Source of the DNA: Collinsella sp. AF08-23
Lineage (GTDB): Bacteria; Actinomycetota; Coriobacteriia; Coriobacteriales; Coriobacteriaceae
NCBI RefSeq assembly: GCF_003479805.1
Contig: NZ_QUHV01000010.1
Location: 17,245 to 81,244, forward strand
DNA length: 64,000 nt
Direction of reading: 5' to 3'
The position numbers and the translations under genes are program-made. The number at the start of each line of letters is the position of its first letter. The first letter of the stretch is position 1. This document shows, one piece after another, positions 24,808 to 32,804 of this stretch. The notes under the pieces were generated by a model. It did no database searches, was not told where the DNA came from, and saw only the letters and a list, made by a program, of their open reading frames with translations.

Positions 24808-24848
24808 ATATGCGCATGGCGAATATGCGCATACGGTGTTCAGTATAC
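24808..24848 (-). promoter_or_regulatory. nfnAB promoter region with tandem palindromes
   Basis: On the minus strand a TATACT hexamer (24842-24847) precedes two adjacent copies of ATATGCGCAT, each a palindrome, within 24808-24834. The arrangement suggests an operator just downstream of the start site. No known redox-regulator consensus (such as Rex) was recognised. Confidence 0.4.
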
Positions 24849-24983
24849 CGCGCGTTTCCCATTCGGGGTTCGAACCGATGTGCTATCGGGCCAATGGTGG
24901 GCCGTTGTTCGGTGGGCGTTGCTGGGAAGCAGCTAGGGATAGTTTTACAACGACTGCCCGGCGGTGTTCGTTGGCGTCTCCAT

Positions 24984-25012
24984 CTCAATTCGGTGCCTGT
25001 CCCTAAATTGAG
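24984..25012. repeat. short palindrome related to the 28.5 kb repeat
   Basis: CTCAATT and AATTGAG bracket GGTGCCTGTCCCT. The inner GCCTGTCCC resembles the right arm of the inverted repeat at 28638-28666, suggesting a fragment of the same repeat family. It lies nine bases before the pth stop and could end its transcript. Confidence 0.45.
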
Positions 25013-25021
25013 GTTGGGCTC

Positions 25022-25651
25022 CTAGTGCTTGCCGTTGGATCCCGCGCCGCCGTTGACGTGGTCGCGGGCAAAGATGACGCCGCGCGTCACGGCCAGCGCG
25101 GCGGCCTCAGCGGCGGCTTGCGTCATAAAGCCGAAATCCTCGGCCTCCTTGGCGCGCAGTTGCTTGAGCACGAAATCGGCCACGGGCATACGTCCCGGAG
25201 GGTCGCCAATGCCGGCGCGGACGCGCGAGAAGTCGCGACTGCCGAGTTTGTCGATGATGGAGCGCAGGCCGTTGTGGCCGGCGTGCCCGCCGCCGACCTT
25301 AACGCGTACGTCGCCCGCTGGGATGTCCAGCTCGTCGTGGATCACGAGCAGCTCTTCGGGCTTCACTTTGTACTGCGCGCAGAGCTTGGAGATGGGCCCG
25401 CCGCTCGTGTTCATGTACGACTGGGGCTTGACCAGCACGACTTCGCGCTTGCCGCCCTCCTCTTCGGGGTCGTTCACGCTGATGAGCGCGACCTCGGCGC
25501 CCGCCTGGTTCTTCCAATAGCTTACGCCCGCCTGCCGAGCGAGGATGTCGATGGCGCAAAAGCCGGCGTTGTGGCGGGTAGCGGCGTACTCGTCGCCGGG
25601 GTTGCCGAGGCCGGCGACCATACGGATTTTCTTGGGCTGTGCTGCGGCCAT
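25022..25651 (-). CDS. pth: peptidyl-tRNA hydrolase
   Basis: 209 residues. Cleaves peptidyl-tRNA released from stalled ribosomes. It shows AGLGNPGDEYAATRHNAGF with the catalytic His in RHNAG, KPQSYMNTSG, the HDELD motif and GGGHAGHNGLRSI. The ATG at 25651 is preceded by AAGGAGACCTC, so the start is clear; longer in-frame extensions run into an unrelated region and are rejected. Its C-terminal ~10 residues are Gly/Asn-rich. It follows a nuclease-like gene on the same strand with 115 bp between. Confidence 0.95.
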   Translation of the reverse strand: MAAAQPKKIRMVAGLGNPGDEYAATRHNAGFCAIDILARQAGVSYWKNQAGAEVALISVNDPEEEGGKREVVLVKPQSYMNTSGGPISKLCAQYKVKPEELLVIHDELDIPAGDVRVKVGGGHAGHNGLRSIIDKLGSRDFSRVRAGIGDPPGRMPVADFVLKQLRAKEAEDFGFMTQAAAEAAALAVTRGVIFARDHVNGGAGSNGKH

Positions 25652-25766
25652 GAGGTCTCCTTGCTGTTGATACTTCCCGCAGAACATGGTGCGTGTGCCG
25701 TGCGGCGCTGTCAACGACCCCCGCAGGGAGAGCATAAGTTGCTGGTATCCCGAGCAACATGTAGCG

Positions 25767-26981
25767 CTACACGGGCTTAAGCCCCACCGCACCTCGAAGG
25801 GCGTTGAGCAGGTTTGCCTGCTTGGCGCGATGGCCTTTTCCTTGGTACCTAAACCGCATGTGGGCAAAGCGGTATATGGTGCGCGCGATGGCCTCGAGCG
25901 CTTGGATGTCGCGCATTTGGTCGCGTTGAATAACGATAACGTTGATGCCCATGCAGCGAAGGCCGTTGTTGCGGTTGCCGTCGTGGATGCGAGCGGGGAG
26001 CTCCTCGTGTCCCGTGCCGTTGTATTCGACGTCGACATTGGCTGCGGGAATGAAACAATCGGCAACGGCATAGGGCATACCCGATGACATGAGCACCGCG
26101 TCATGCGTAAAGTCGATGCGGTGGTTGAGCAACATGCCGTCGGGTAGCGCGGCGCAATTAAAGCCTCCGTACTGCATGGGGAATCCGAGCATGCAGTACT
26201 GGATGGTTTCTGCCGGCGAGGCGGAATTGGGTGCGACGAGGTCGACCGCTCGGCGAAAGGCATGGTCACGGCTGCTTTTGGTCCACTTCGCGATTGCCCT
26301 GAGTTGCTTTTTGGTGGCGGCCGGCTCGCATGAATAATGGGTCTGTTCAATCTTGACCTGCTGGTTGCCGTGTGTGCGGTGCGTTGCTGTTCCATCGGGC
26401 GCGCCAAGGGGCGTATCGGAGACGTCGTTAATCTCGGGGTCGGTCTCGGCGGAGGTGTCGAGGCCGCTGAGGTGCGTTTCGGCTGACGCGGAATTGGGGA
26501 GCCGGATGCCGTCCATTGACGACCACGTTTTGCCCCTCGCAATGGAAAGCGTTGCATTGTGAGGCAGGGAATACGTTCCAAGAAGCTCCATGAGGAGCGC
26601 GGCGATTTCTGGGACGGAGCGGCCACGCGAATAGAGATATGCGGTGAACGCGGGGGAGGTGCAGTAAAGACCGCGCTCGATTTCGAGGATGGATCCAGCG
26701 GGAAGATCGCGCGACATAACATGGCACGTCAGGGGCTTTCTGGCTCGGCGACATGTTGGGTCAGATACGAGAACGTCAAGGCGCTCACCGTCCTCGCCAT
26801 TCCAAAGGGCATGGCGACCAAGATAATCAAAATCGAGTGTCGAGAGGTTGGGCTTGCAATTCGCCAGAACTCGGCGTTGTTCGGCGACGGTAAGCGACCT
26901 CCACGGAACGGCAGAATACGCCCCTCGTGCACGCCTGATTGCGCGCAAGGCCGAGATATGTGAGAAAACAAGTGCGTCCAT
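25767..26981 (-). CDS. uncharacterised protein with nuclease-like C-terminus
   Basis: 404 residues. No named family was recognised with confidence. The N-terminal ~1-120 shows helical, Arg-rich sequence and a short RGLYCTSPAF-like strand. The C-terminal ~250-390 includes VDVEYNGTGHEEL followed by an Arg-Asn pair (GNRNNGLRCMGINVIVIQ), the layout seen in DUF559/Vsr-like restriction-endonuclease folds. The middle (~165-225) is low-complexity, Ser/Thr/Glu-rich and contains SSMDGIRLP. No ribosome binding site precedes the ATG at 26981. Possible roles include a DNA-cleaving defence protein or an antitoxin-like regulator; neither is shown. Confidence 0.7.
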   Translation of the reverse strand: MDALVFSHISALRAIRRARGAYSAVPWRSLTVAEQRRVLANCKPNLSTLDFDYLGRHALWNGEDGERLDVLVSDPTCRRARKPLTCHVMSRDLPAGSILEIERGLYCTSPAFTAYLYSRGRSVPEIAALLMELLGTYSLPHNATLSIARGKTWSSMDGIRLPNSASAETHLSGLDTSAETDPEINDVSDTPLGAPDGTATHRTHGNQQVKIEQTHYSCEPAATKKQLRAIAKWTKSSRDHAFRRAVDLVAPNSASPAETIQYCMLGFPMQYGGFNCAALPDGMLLNHRIDFTHDAVLMSSGMPYAVADCFIPAANVDVEYNGTGHEELPARIHDGNRNNGLRCMGINVIVIQRDQMRDIQALEAIARTIYRFAHMRFRYQGKGHRAKQANLLNALRGAVGLKPV

Positions 26982-27033
26982 GTAAAGAAGCTACATCAAG
27001 GCGCGCGCCCGTGGCACGAGAAACGTGAATTGA

Positions 27034-27249
27034 GAAAAATGGCTAAAAATTACCGTTTTGTATCGTCCGTCGGCTGCTGGCGGACGATTCAGACGGTCTT
27101 GAGCTCTTGTAGTTAAAGAAAACGCGGCGAAACTGCTTAAAAATGGGCACAAACAGGCGAATATAGCCAAATGAGGGTGGTTGATGGCACCAAGAACTGC
27201 TTCTAGGGTCATTTGGGGGATACAAAACGGTAATAATTAGCCATTTTTC
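27034..27249. mobile_element. MITE-like element, copy 2
   Basis: 216 bp with 31 bp terminal inverted repeats (27034-27064 and 27219-27249; 29 of 31 match) that begin GAAAAATGGCTAA and end TTTTGTATC. The termini match those of the element at 20624-20829, but the interior shows no obvious similarity. No open frame of note is inside. Confidence 0.65.
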
Positions 27250-27324
27250 TAGAACCTAGATGCTTCTTAGCTGGAGCACCATGGAGGTAAGGTTCTCCAT
27301 GGACGAAAACGGAGTTGATCGGAA

Positions 27325-27369
27325 AGAAAAAGCCCCCGTTTCCCAGACTCTAGCCTGGAAGACGGGGGC
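27325..27369 (-). terminator. prs terminator
   Basis: On the minus strand the hairpin starting GCCCCCGTCTTCC pairs with GGGAAACGGGGGC and is followed at once by TTTTTCTTTCC. It lies about 45 bp past the prs stop. Confidence 0.85.
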
Positions 27370-27415
27370 AACCTACCGCAGAACTCTGCTTGGTGCAGCT
27401 ATGAGCGCGGCTACC

Positions 27416-28402
27416 TTACATGGCGAAGTCGCCGCCCACGAGCGTGCTTACGGACTGCTCGTAGTACACGGCGGAGATGGTCTCGGCGAACTCACCGGCG
27501 ACGGAGATGGTCTTGATCTTGCCGCCTTCCTCAACGGGGATGGCGTCGGTGACCAGGCACTCGACGATAGGCGCATCGTTCAGGCGCTGGATGGCCTGGC
27601 CGGAGAAGATGCCGTGGGTTGCGCACACGTAGATGTCGCCAGCGCCGAGAGCCTTGAGCTCGCGCACGTTGGCGCACAGGGTGCCGGCGGTGTCGATCAT
27701 GTCGTCGTTGATGATGCAGGTCTTGCCCTCAATATCGCCAATGATGCCCATGACTTCGGCCGCGTTGTGGCGCGGACGGCCCTTGTGCGCGATGGCGAGG
27801 CTGCAGCCGAGCATGTCAGAGAGCTTCTTGGCGGCCTTGGCGCGACCCACGTCGGGGGAGACAACGACCAGATTGTCGGTATCGAAGCCCTTGGCGTCAT
27901 AGTAATCGGCAAAGAGCGGCAACGCGGAAAGGTGGTTCACCGGGATGTCGAAGAAGCCCTGGATCTGGCCCTGGTGCAGGTCGAGCGTGATGATGCGGTC
28001 GACGCCGGCGCACTCGAGCAGGTTGGCGACGAGGCGGGCGGTGATGGGCTCACGCGGGCCGGCCTTGCGGTCCTGACGGGCGTAACCGTAGTGGGTGATG
28101 ACGGCGGTGATGGAGCGGGCGGAGGCGCGCTTGGCGGCGTCGGTGGCGATGAGGAGTTCCATCAGCATGTCGTTGACGTTGCCGCCAGCGACGGATTGGA
28201 TGAGGAACACATCGGCGCCACGGACGGTCTCGTCGTAGCGCGCGTAGATCTCGCCGTTGGCGAACTGCTTGAGGGTGAGTCCGGAGAGCTCAACGCCGAG
28301 CTGGTTGGCGATCTTCTGGGCAAGCGGACGGTTGGAGGAACCGGAGTACACTCGCAGGATCTTGCTCATATCAACGGTCTTTTTGGGATCGGTTGTTGGC
28401 AT
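27416..28402 (-). CDS. prs: ribose-phosphate pyrophosphokinase
   Basis: 328 residues. Makes PRPP from ribose 5-phosphate and ATP for nucleotide, His and Trp synthesis. It shows FANGEIYARYDETVRG, VITHYGYARQDRK, DLHQGQIQGFF, the VVVSPDVGRAKAAKKLS stretch and the PRPP loop DDMIDTAGT. The ATG at 28402 has AAGGAGAAG upstream; a further ATG at 28432 is not supported. Divergent or separate from glmU by ~265 bp that contain an inverted repeat. Ends in a rho-independent terminator. Ordinary class I enzyme. Confidence 0.95.
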   Translation of the reverse strand: MPTTDPKKTVDMSKILRVYSGSSNRPLAQKIANQLGVELSGLTLKQFANGEIYARYDETVRGADVFLIQSVAGGNVNDMLMELLIATDAAKRASARSITAVITHYGYARQDRKAGPREPITARLVANLLECAGVDRIITLDLHQGQIQGFFDIPVNHLSALPLFADYYDAKGFDTDNLVVVSPDVGRAKAAKKLSDMLGCSLAIAHKGRPRHNAAEVMGIIGDIEGKTCIINDDMIDTAGTLCANVRELKALGAGDIYVCATHGIFSGQAIQRLNDAPIVECLVTDAIPVEEGGKIKTISVAGEFAETISAVYYEQSVSTLVGGDFAM

Positions 28403-28516
28403 GACTTCTCCTTTATACGCCACAACATCCATACACGCTCTATATATTAGCCACTTTGCCAGCTATTTGACCATCGATAATCCGCCCAAGGAAACTTCAT
28501 CGGTGAGAGGAGCGGT

Positions 28517-28666
28517 GTTTCAATTGGGGACAGGTACAAATTGAAAATATGCTGGGCTTGCGGCGTTCATGAAAAAGCCGGCCTTCCGAAGTGACGGATG
28601 GCCGGCGGACCCTTGGCGAAGCACCTCGGGCGGCATGTTCAATTTGTGCCTGTCCCCAATTGAAAC
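28517..28666. repeat. 150 bp inverted repeat abutting the glmU stop
   Basis: Arms 28517-28545 and 28638-28666 pair over 29 bp with one mismatch, starting GTTTCAATTGGGGACAGG and ending with the complement. The right arm touches the glmU stop codon, and a terminator (28571-28606) lies between the arms. A related short sequence is at 24984-25012. The shape is that of a repetitive extragenic palindrome or a small non-autonomous element. Confidence 0.7.
28571..28606 (-). terminator. glmU terminator
   Basis: On the minus strand GCCGGCC and its complement pair over 7 bp plus a CCG/CGG inner pair, and are followed by TTTTTC. It lies between the arms of the inverted repeat, about 60 bp past the glmU stop. 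Confidence 0.75.
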
Positions 28667-30067
28667 TTAGAGGCGAGCGCGGCGCTTCTCGGTGTAGCCC
28701 TCGATGATGCGCTGGTCGTTACGCTCGACGGCGAGCGCGCCGCTGGGCACGTCACGTGTGATGCAGCTGCTCGCGCCGGTGATCGCGTCGTCGCCGATGT
28801 TCACGGGGGCGACCATCATGGTGTCCGAGCCAATGAACGTGCGGTCGCCGATGGTGGTGGCGTGTTTGTTCTTGCCGTCGTAGTTGCAGGTGATGGAGCC
28901 CGCGCCCACGTTGACGCCGGCGCCCATGGTGGTGTCGCCAATGTAGGAGAGGTGCGGCACCTTGGAGCCCACGCCAATGGTGGACTTCTTGATCTCCACG
29001 TGCGTGCCCACGTGCGCGCGGTCGAGCAGGTGCGTACCCGGGCGCAGGTAGCAGCGGGGGCCGCAAGTGACGCCGTTCTCGATCGCGACGTCGATGGCCA
29101 CGGTTTCGTCGAGCGAACAGTTGTCGCCGGCGACCACGTTGGTGAGGCGGGTGTTGGGGCCGAGCTGGCAGCCCTCTCCGATGCGGCAGGTGCCGATGAG
29201 GTGCGTCTGCGGCCACACGACCGTGTCGCGACCGATTGTCGCGTCGGGGGAAATCCACGCCTGGGCGGGATCGATGAACGTGACGCCCTCGGTCATGAGG
29301 TGCTCGTTGATGCGGTCGCGCGCGATGGCGGTGAGCTCGGCGAGCTGCGCGCGGCTGTTCACGCCCAGGCCGTCGCGGTAGTCATCGCAGTGGAAGATGG
29401 TGACGGCATGGCCGTGGTCCTTGAGGATCTCGACCATGTCGGGCAAGTAGTACTCAGCCTGCGCGTTGTCGTTGCCGATTTCGCCGATGTGGGCGGCGAG
29501 CAGCGCACCGTCGAAGGCGTAGCAGCCGGCATTGCATTCCAGCAGCTCGGCATCCTGCTCGGGCGTGCAGTCCTTCTGCTCGATGATGCGGTTGACCGAG
29601 CCGTCTGCGGCGAGCTCGATGCGGCCGTAGCCGAAGGGCGCAGGCGGAGTGAAGGTGAGCACCGCACCGGCGTGTGTGCCGTTGGCGACCGTGTTGGCGA
29701 AGGTGCGGATGGTGTCGGCCTGGATGAGCGGCAGGTCGCCGTTGAGGACCACGATGGGTCCGGCATCGATGCCGGTGGCCTCCAGCGCGCAGCGGACGGC
29801 GTGACCGGTGCCGAGGCGCTCGGCCTGCTCGACGCACTCGACGACACCGGCGGCAGGCGTGCCCTCATAGGCACTGGCGATCATGGCGCGGACCTCATCG
29901 GAGTGGCTACCCACAACAACGATGACGCGGTTGCAGCCCGCCGCGAGCGCGGAGTCGATGACCCAACAGGCCATGGGCTTTCCCAAAATCTTGTGAGACA
30001 CTTTGGCATGGTTTGACTTCATGCGCGTGCCCTCGCCGGCGGCCATTACAATCGCGGTAACATCCAT
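28667..30067 (-). CDS. glmU: bifunctional UDP-GlcNAc pyrophosphorylase / GlcN-1-P acetyltransferase
   Basis: 466 residues. Makes UDP-N-acetylglucosamine for peptidoglycan. The N-terminal ~1-230 is a nucleotidyltransferase: AIVMAAGEGTRMKS, VVLNGDLPLI, GYGRIELAADGSV. The rest is a left-handed beta-helix acetyltransferase: hexapeptide-like repeats, YIGDTTMGAGVNVGAG, NYDGKNKH, IGSDTMMVAPVNIGDDA. The ATG at 30067 has a GGGAG site upstream. It is divergent from the ECF operon with ~130 bp between. Length and motifs are standard. Confidence 0.95.
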   Translation of the reverse strand: MDVTAIVMAAGEGTRMKSNHAKVSHKILGKPMACWVIDSALAAGCNRVIVVVGSHSDEVRAMIASAYEGTPAAGVVECVEQAERLGTGHAVRCALEATGIDAGPIVVLNGDLPLIQADTIRTFANTVANGTHAGAVLTFTPPAPFGYGRIELAADGSVNRIIEQKDCTPEQDAELLECNAGCYAFDGALLAAHIGEIGNDNAQAEYYLPDMVEILKDHGHAVTIFHCDDYRDGLGVNSRAQLAELTAIARDRINEHLMTEGVTFIDPAQAWISPDATIGRDTVVWPQTHLIGTCRIGEGCQLGPNTRLTNVVAGDNCSLDETVAIDVAIENGVTCGPRCYLRPGTHLLDRAHVGTHVEIKKSTIGVGSKVPHLSYIGDTTMGAGVNVGAGSITCNYDGKNKHATTIGDRTFIGSDTMMVAPVNIGDDAITGASSCITRDVPSGALAVERNDQRIIEGYTEKRRARL

Positions 30068-30198
30068 ATATGGCTCCCAAAGATTGGTTGCAGGTTCCAC
30101 GCGCGCATGGCGCGCGTAATGCGATGATACCGCAGCGTGGGAGGCGGATGGTGCGCACCGGGGGATGCGCGTGCAATTGTCACAGGGGAGGTGCGCTC

Positions 30199-31224
30199 TT
30201 GGCTCAGGCAGTACGACACACGGCGTTCGACGCCATGCACCCCGTGGTGCCCGCGGTGTTCATCACGATCACGCTCGCTCTCACCATGTTTTCGATGCAT
30301 CCGGTCTTGGTGGCTATCTCGTTCGCCGGCGGATTTGCATACGCGGCGTGCGCGCGCGGCATCTGGGCGGCGCTGAGCTCACTGCGCTGGCAGCTGCCGG
30401 TGGTTCTCGTGATCACCCTGGTAAACCCCCTGTTCGTCCACATGGGGTCGACCGAGCTGTTCGTGTTCTTTGGGCGACCGGTCTTTATGGAGAGCTTGCT
30501 CTACGGCTGCGCGATGGCGCTTTTGTTCCTCGCGAGCGTTCAGTGGTTCGCCGCCGCCTCCGCGATGCTTTCGTATGACAAGGTTTTGGGCTTGTTGGGA
30601 AATTCGATTCCCGTTGTGGCACTTATGGTCTCGATGACGATGCGCCTGGTGCCGAGGTTTTTGAGGCGGGGTCGCGCGATTGCGTCAGCGCAGGATGTGG
30701 CGCGGAGCTGCGCGGTGTCTGCGGGGGGCGGTGTCGAGAACGGTGCAGAGGCGAGGTCGAAGGAGCATGGTTCGCAGGGGCCGCGTGCGTCGCGGGCGAG
30801 CGCGGAGGCCGTTGTCGGCGCGTCGGCGCGGCGCCTGCCGTTGAGATCGGGGGGACGCGCTGCCCGGGGTCGAGGGCTGCCCGCCGGCGTTGCGAGCCGG
30901 TTGCGTCAGAGCTCCGTGCTCATGGGGTGGGCTATGGAGGACTCGCTTGAGACGGCCGACGCCATGCGCGCCCGGGGCTGGGGCGCCTGCAAGCACAGGA
31001 CGACCTACATGCCGTATCGGTTCACGCCGCGCGATGCCGCCGCGGCGGCGATGCTGCTGATGGGAGGGCTCCTGTGCGCGTGGGTCTCCTGGACGTTGAC
31101 CGCGCCCTACGCGTTCTACCCGCGTCTTAGCCCTATTGATATGTGGTGGGGGTACCTGCCGTACGCAGCCTGGATGTTCACGCCCGCCGTGCTCCATATA
31201 TATGAGATGAGGAGATTCGCATGA
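30199..31224 (+). CDS. ecfT: ECF transporter transmembrane protein EcfT
   Basis: 341 residues; links the ATPase to the substrate-binding S component. TTG start at 30199, with GGGGAGG seven bases upstream. Five to six membrane spans: three or more N-terminal (~15-110), then a coupling region, then two C-terminal spans (~270-330). The characteristic Ala-Arg-Gly coupling motif is in METADAMRARGW-like sequence (SLETADAMRARGW). Unusually, ~70 low-complexity, Arg/Ala/Gly-rich residues (~165-235) are inserted between the core and this motif. Stop overlaps the start of the ATPase gene (ATGA). Part of a T-A-S operon. Confidence 0.88.
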   Translation: MAQAVRHTAFDAMHPVVPAVFITITLALTMFSMHPVLVAISFAGGFAYAACARGIWAALSSLRWQLPVVLVITLVNPLFVHMGSTELFVFFGRPVFMESLLYGCAMALLFLASVQWFAAASAMLSYDKVLGLLGNSIPVVALMVSMTMRLVPRFLRRGRAIASAQDVARSCAVSAGGGVENGAEARSKEHGSQGPRASRASAEAVVGASARRLPLRSGGRAARGRGLPAGVASRLRQSSVLMGWAMEDSLETADAMRARGWGACKHRTTYMPYRFTPRDAAAAAMLLMGGLLCAWVSWTLTAPYAFYPRLSPIDMWWGYLPYAAWMFTPAVLHIYEMRRFA

Positions 31225-32804
31225 GCGATTGCCAAGCCGGTATGGGCGGCGGAGGGCTCGGCGTGGATGACGGAGGGCCCTGTGCGGACGATGGGCTTTG
31301 CACGGGCGGCACGGGGTGTCGTGCGGACGACGGCGGAGCTCGCGCGCAGGCCGAAGCCCCCGCACATGCGCTTGCCCCGGCGCTCTCTTTCCAAGGTCTG
31401 TCTTTTTCCTATCCCGATTCGCCCGCGCCTGTTCTAGAGGATGTCTGCCTGAGTATCGAGCCGGGCGCGTTTGCCCTTTTGGTGGGTGATACCGGTTCGG
31501 GCAAGTCCACCCTGCTGTCGCTGGTGAAGCCGCAGATTGCGCCAGCTGGGTGCCGGGCAGGATCGGTTCGGGTGTTCGGACGTCCGGTGGGGGGCCTTTC
31601 GGACGAGGAATCTGCCCGTACGGTGGGGTTTGTCTTTCAGGATCCCGACAACCAGATTGTGTGCGACAGCGTGTGGCACGAGATGGCGTTTGGCCTGGAG
31701 AACCTGGGCGTTCCCCAGGCCGAGATGCGGCGTCGCGTGGCGGAGGCGGGGTATTTTTTTGGCATGGGCGACTGGTTTCGCTGCGCCACGGACGCGCTCT
31801 CGGGCGGGCGCAAACAACTTCTGGCCTTGGCATCCACGCTGGTGATGCAGCCGCGCCTGCTGCTGCTCGACGAGCCCACGGCGCAGCTTGATCCCATTGC
31901 GACCAAGAATTTCCTGCATGCGCTGTTTCGCGTGAATCGCGAGCTGGGCTGTACGGTGATCGTGGCCACCCATGCGCCGGAGCTCATGGCAGATTACGCC
32001 ACGTGCGCGTTCGAGCTGCGGAGCGGCCGCGTGCACGAGGTGGCGCTCGAGGAGTTTGGCCGCCGCGTTTCCATGCGAGGAGCTGCAGGCGAGGCGGCTG
32101 CTACGACCGCGCACGCTGGTCGGATGCGCGCCGGTGCCGCGAACGGCGGCACTGCCGTCGAGGTGCGTGGTGCGTGGTTTCGCTATGGACGCGACGAAGA
32201 TTGGGTCCTGCGCGGCACCGAGCTGTCCGTGCGCACGGGCGAGCTGCACGCACTGGTGGGTGGCAATGGCTGCGGAAAGTCCACGCTGCTGGCGCTGATG
32301 GCGGGAACGAAACGCGTGCAGAAGGGTGCCGTTTGCATCGATGTGCGCGAGAGGGCCCTACTGCCGCAGAACCCCAAGGCATTGTTCGCCGAGGAGTGCG
32401 CGCTAGACGAGCTTATGGAATGGTCGAGCGTTGGAGCTTACGGGCCGCAAGAGGTCGAGGCCATGCTTTCGAGGCTCGGCCTTGCCGACCGCGCTGCTGC
32501 GCATCCGTATGATTTGTCGGGCGGTCAGCGTCAGCTGCTTGCCTTGGGCAAGGTGCTCCTGGTACGGCCGCGCTTGCTGCTGCTCGATGAGCCCACCAAG
32601 GGGCTCGACCGCGCGGCTCGCCGCAGGGTCGCGGAGGTGCTCGAGGAGGAACGCGCGCGGGGTGCCACCATCGTTATGGCGACGCACGACCTGGAGCTCG
32701 TCTCGGGCCTTGCCAACAGCGTCTCGCTGCTGTTTGACGGCGAGGTTGCCTGCACGGAGCCTGCCGACGAGTTCTTCCGCAACAACATCTTCTACCGGCT
32801 GTGA
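31221..32804 (+). CDS. fused EcfA1-EcfA2-type ATPase
   Basis: 527 residues with two ABC ATPase domains in one chain. The first (~55-270) shows GDTGSGKST, FVFQDPDNQI, LSGGRKQLL and LLLLDEPTAQLD. The second (~310-520) shows GGNGCGKST, LPQNPKAL, LSGGQRQLL and LLLLDEPTKGLD. Both catalytic sites look complete. A Cys/Gly-rich segment occupies the first ~50 residues and a short linker joins the domains. ATGA overlap with ecfT and a GTGA/TGATG overlap with the S gene indicate tight coupling. In other bacteria the A1 and A2 subunits are usually separate genes. Confidence 0.9.
   Translation: MSDCQAGMGGGGLGVDDGGPCADDGLCTGGTGCRADDGGARAQAEAPAHALAPALSFQGLSFSYPDSPAPVLEDVCLSIEPGAFALLVGDTGSGKSTLLSLVKPQIAPAGCRAGSVRVFGRPVGGLSDEESARTVGFVFQDPDNQIVCDSVWHEMAFGLENLGVPQAEMRRRVAEAGYFFGMGDWFRCATDALSGGRKQLLALASTLVMQPRLLLLDEPTAQLDPIATKNFLHALFRVNRELGCTVIVATHAPELMADYATCAFELRSGRVHEVALEEFGRRVSMRGAAGEAAATTAHAGRMRAGAANGGTAVEVRGAWFRYGRDEDWVLRGTELSVRTGELHALVGGNGCGKSTLLALMAGTKRVQKGAVCIDVRERALLPQNPKALFAEECALDELMEWSSVGAYGPQEVEAMLSRLGLADRAAAHPYDLSGGQRQLLALGKVLLVRPRLLLLDEPTKGLDRAARRRVAEVLEEERARGATIVMATHDLELVSGLANSVSLLFDGEVACTEPADEFFRNNIFYRL

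Larger units (their letters stand above)
26982..27415. other. intergenic region with a MITE-like element and terminator
   Basis: About 430 bp without a gene. It contains the second MITE-like element (27034-27249) and the prs terminator (27325-27369). Short frames reading through them have no ribosome binding site. Confidence 0.6.

Noticed and set aside
25652..26722. long frame extending pth upstream
   Set aside because: It is the antisense or alternative frame of the nuclease-like gene; pth has its own start with AAGGAG at 25651.
27260..28450. 396-codon frame opposite prs
   Set aside because: It is the antisense shadow of prs and shows no family motif.
28862..30016. 384-codon frame opposite glmU
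   Set aside because: Antisense shadow of glmU, a well-supported gene.
30068..30198. riboswitch before the ECF operon
   Set aside because: I looked for cobalamin- or thiamine-type conserved boxes and found none, only a short GGTGCGCACC dyad.
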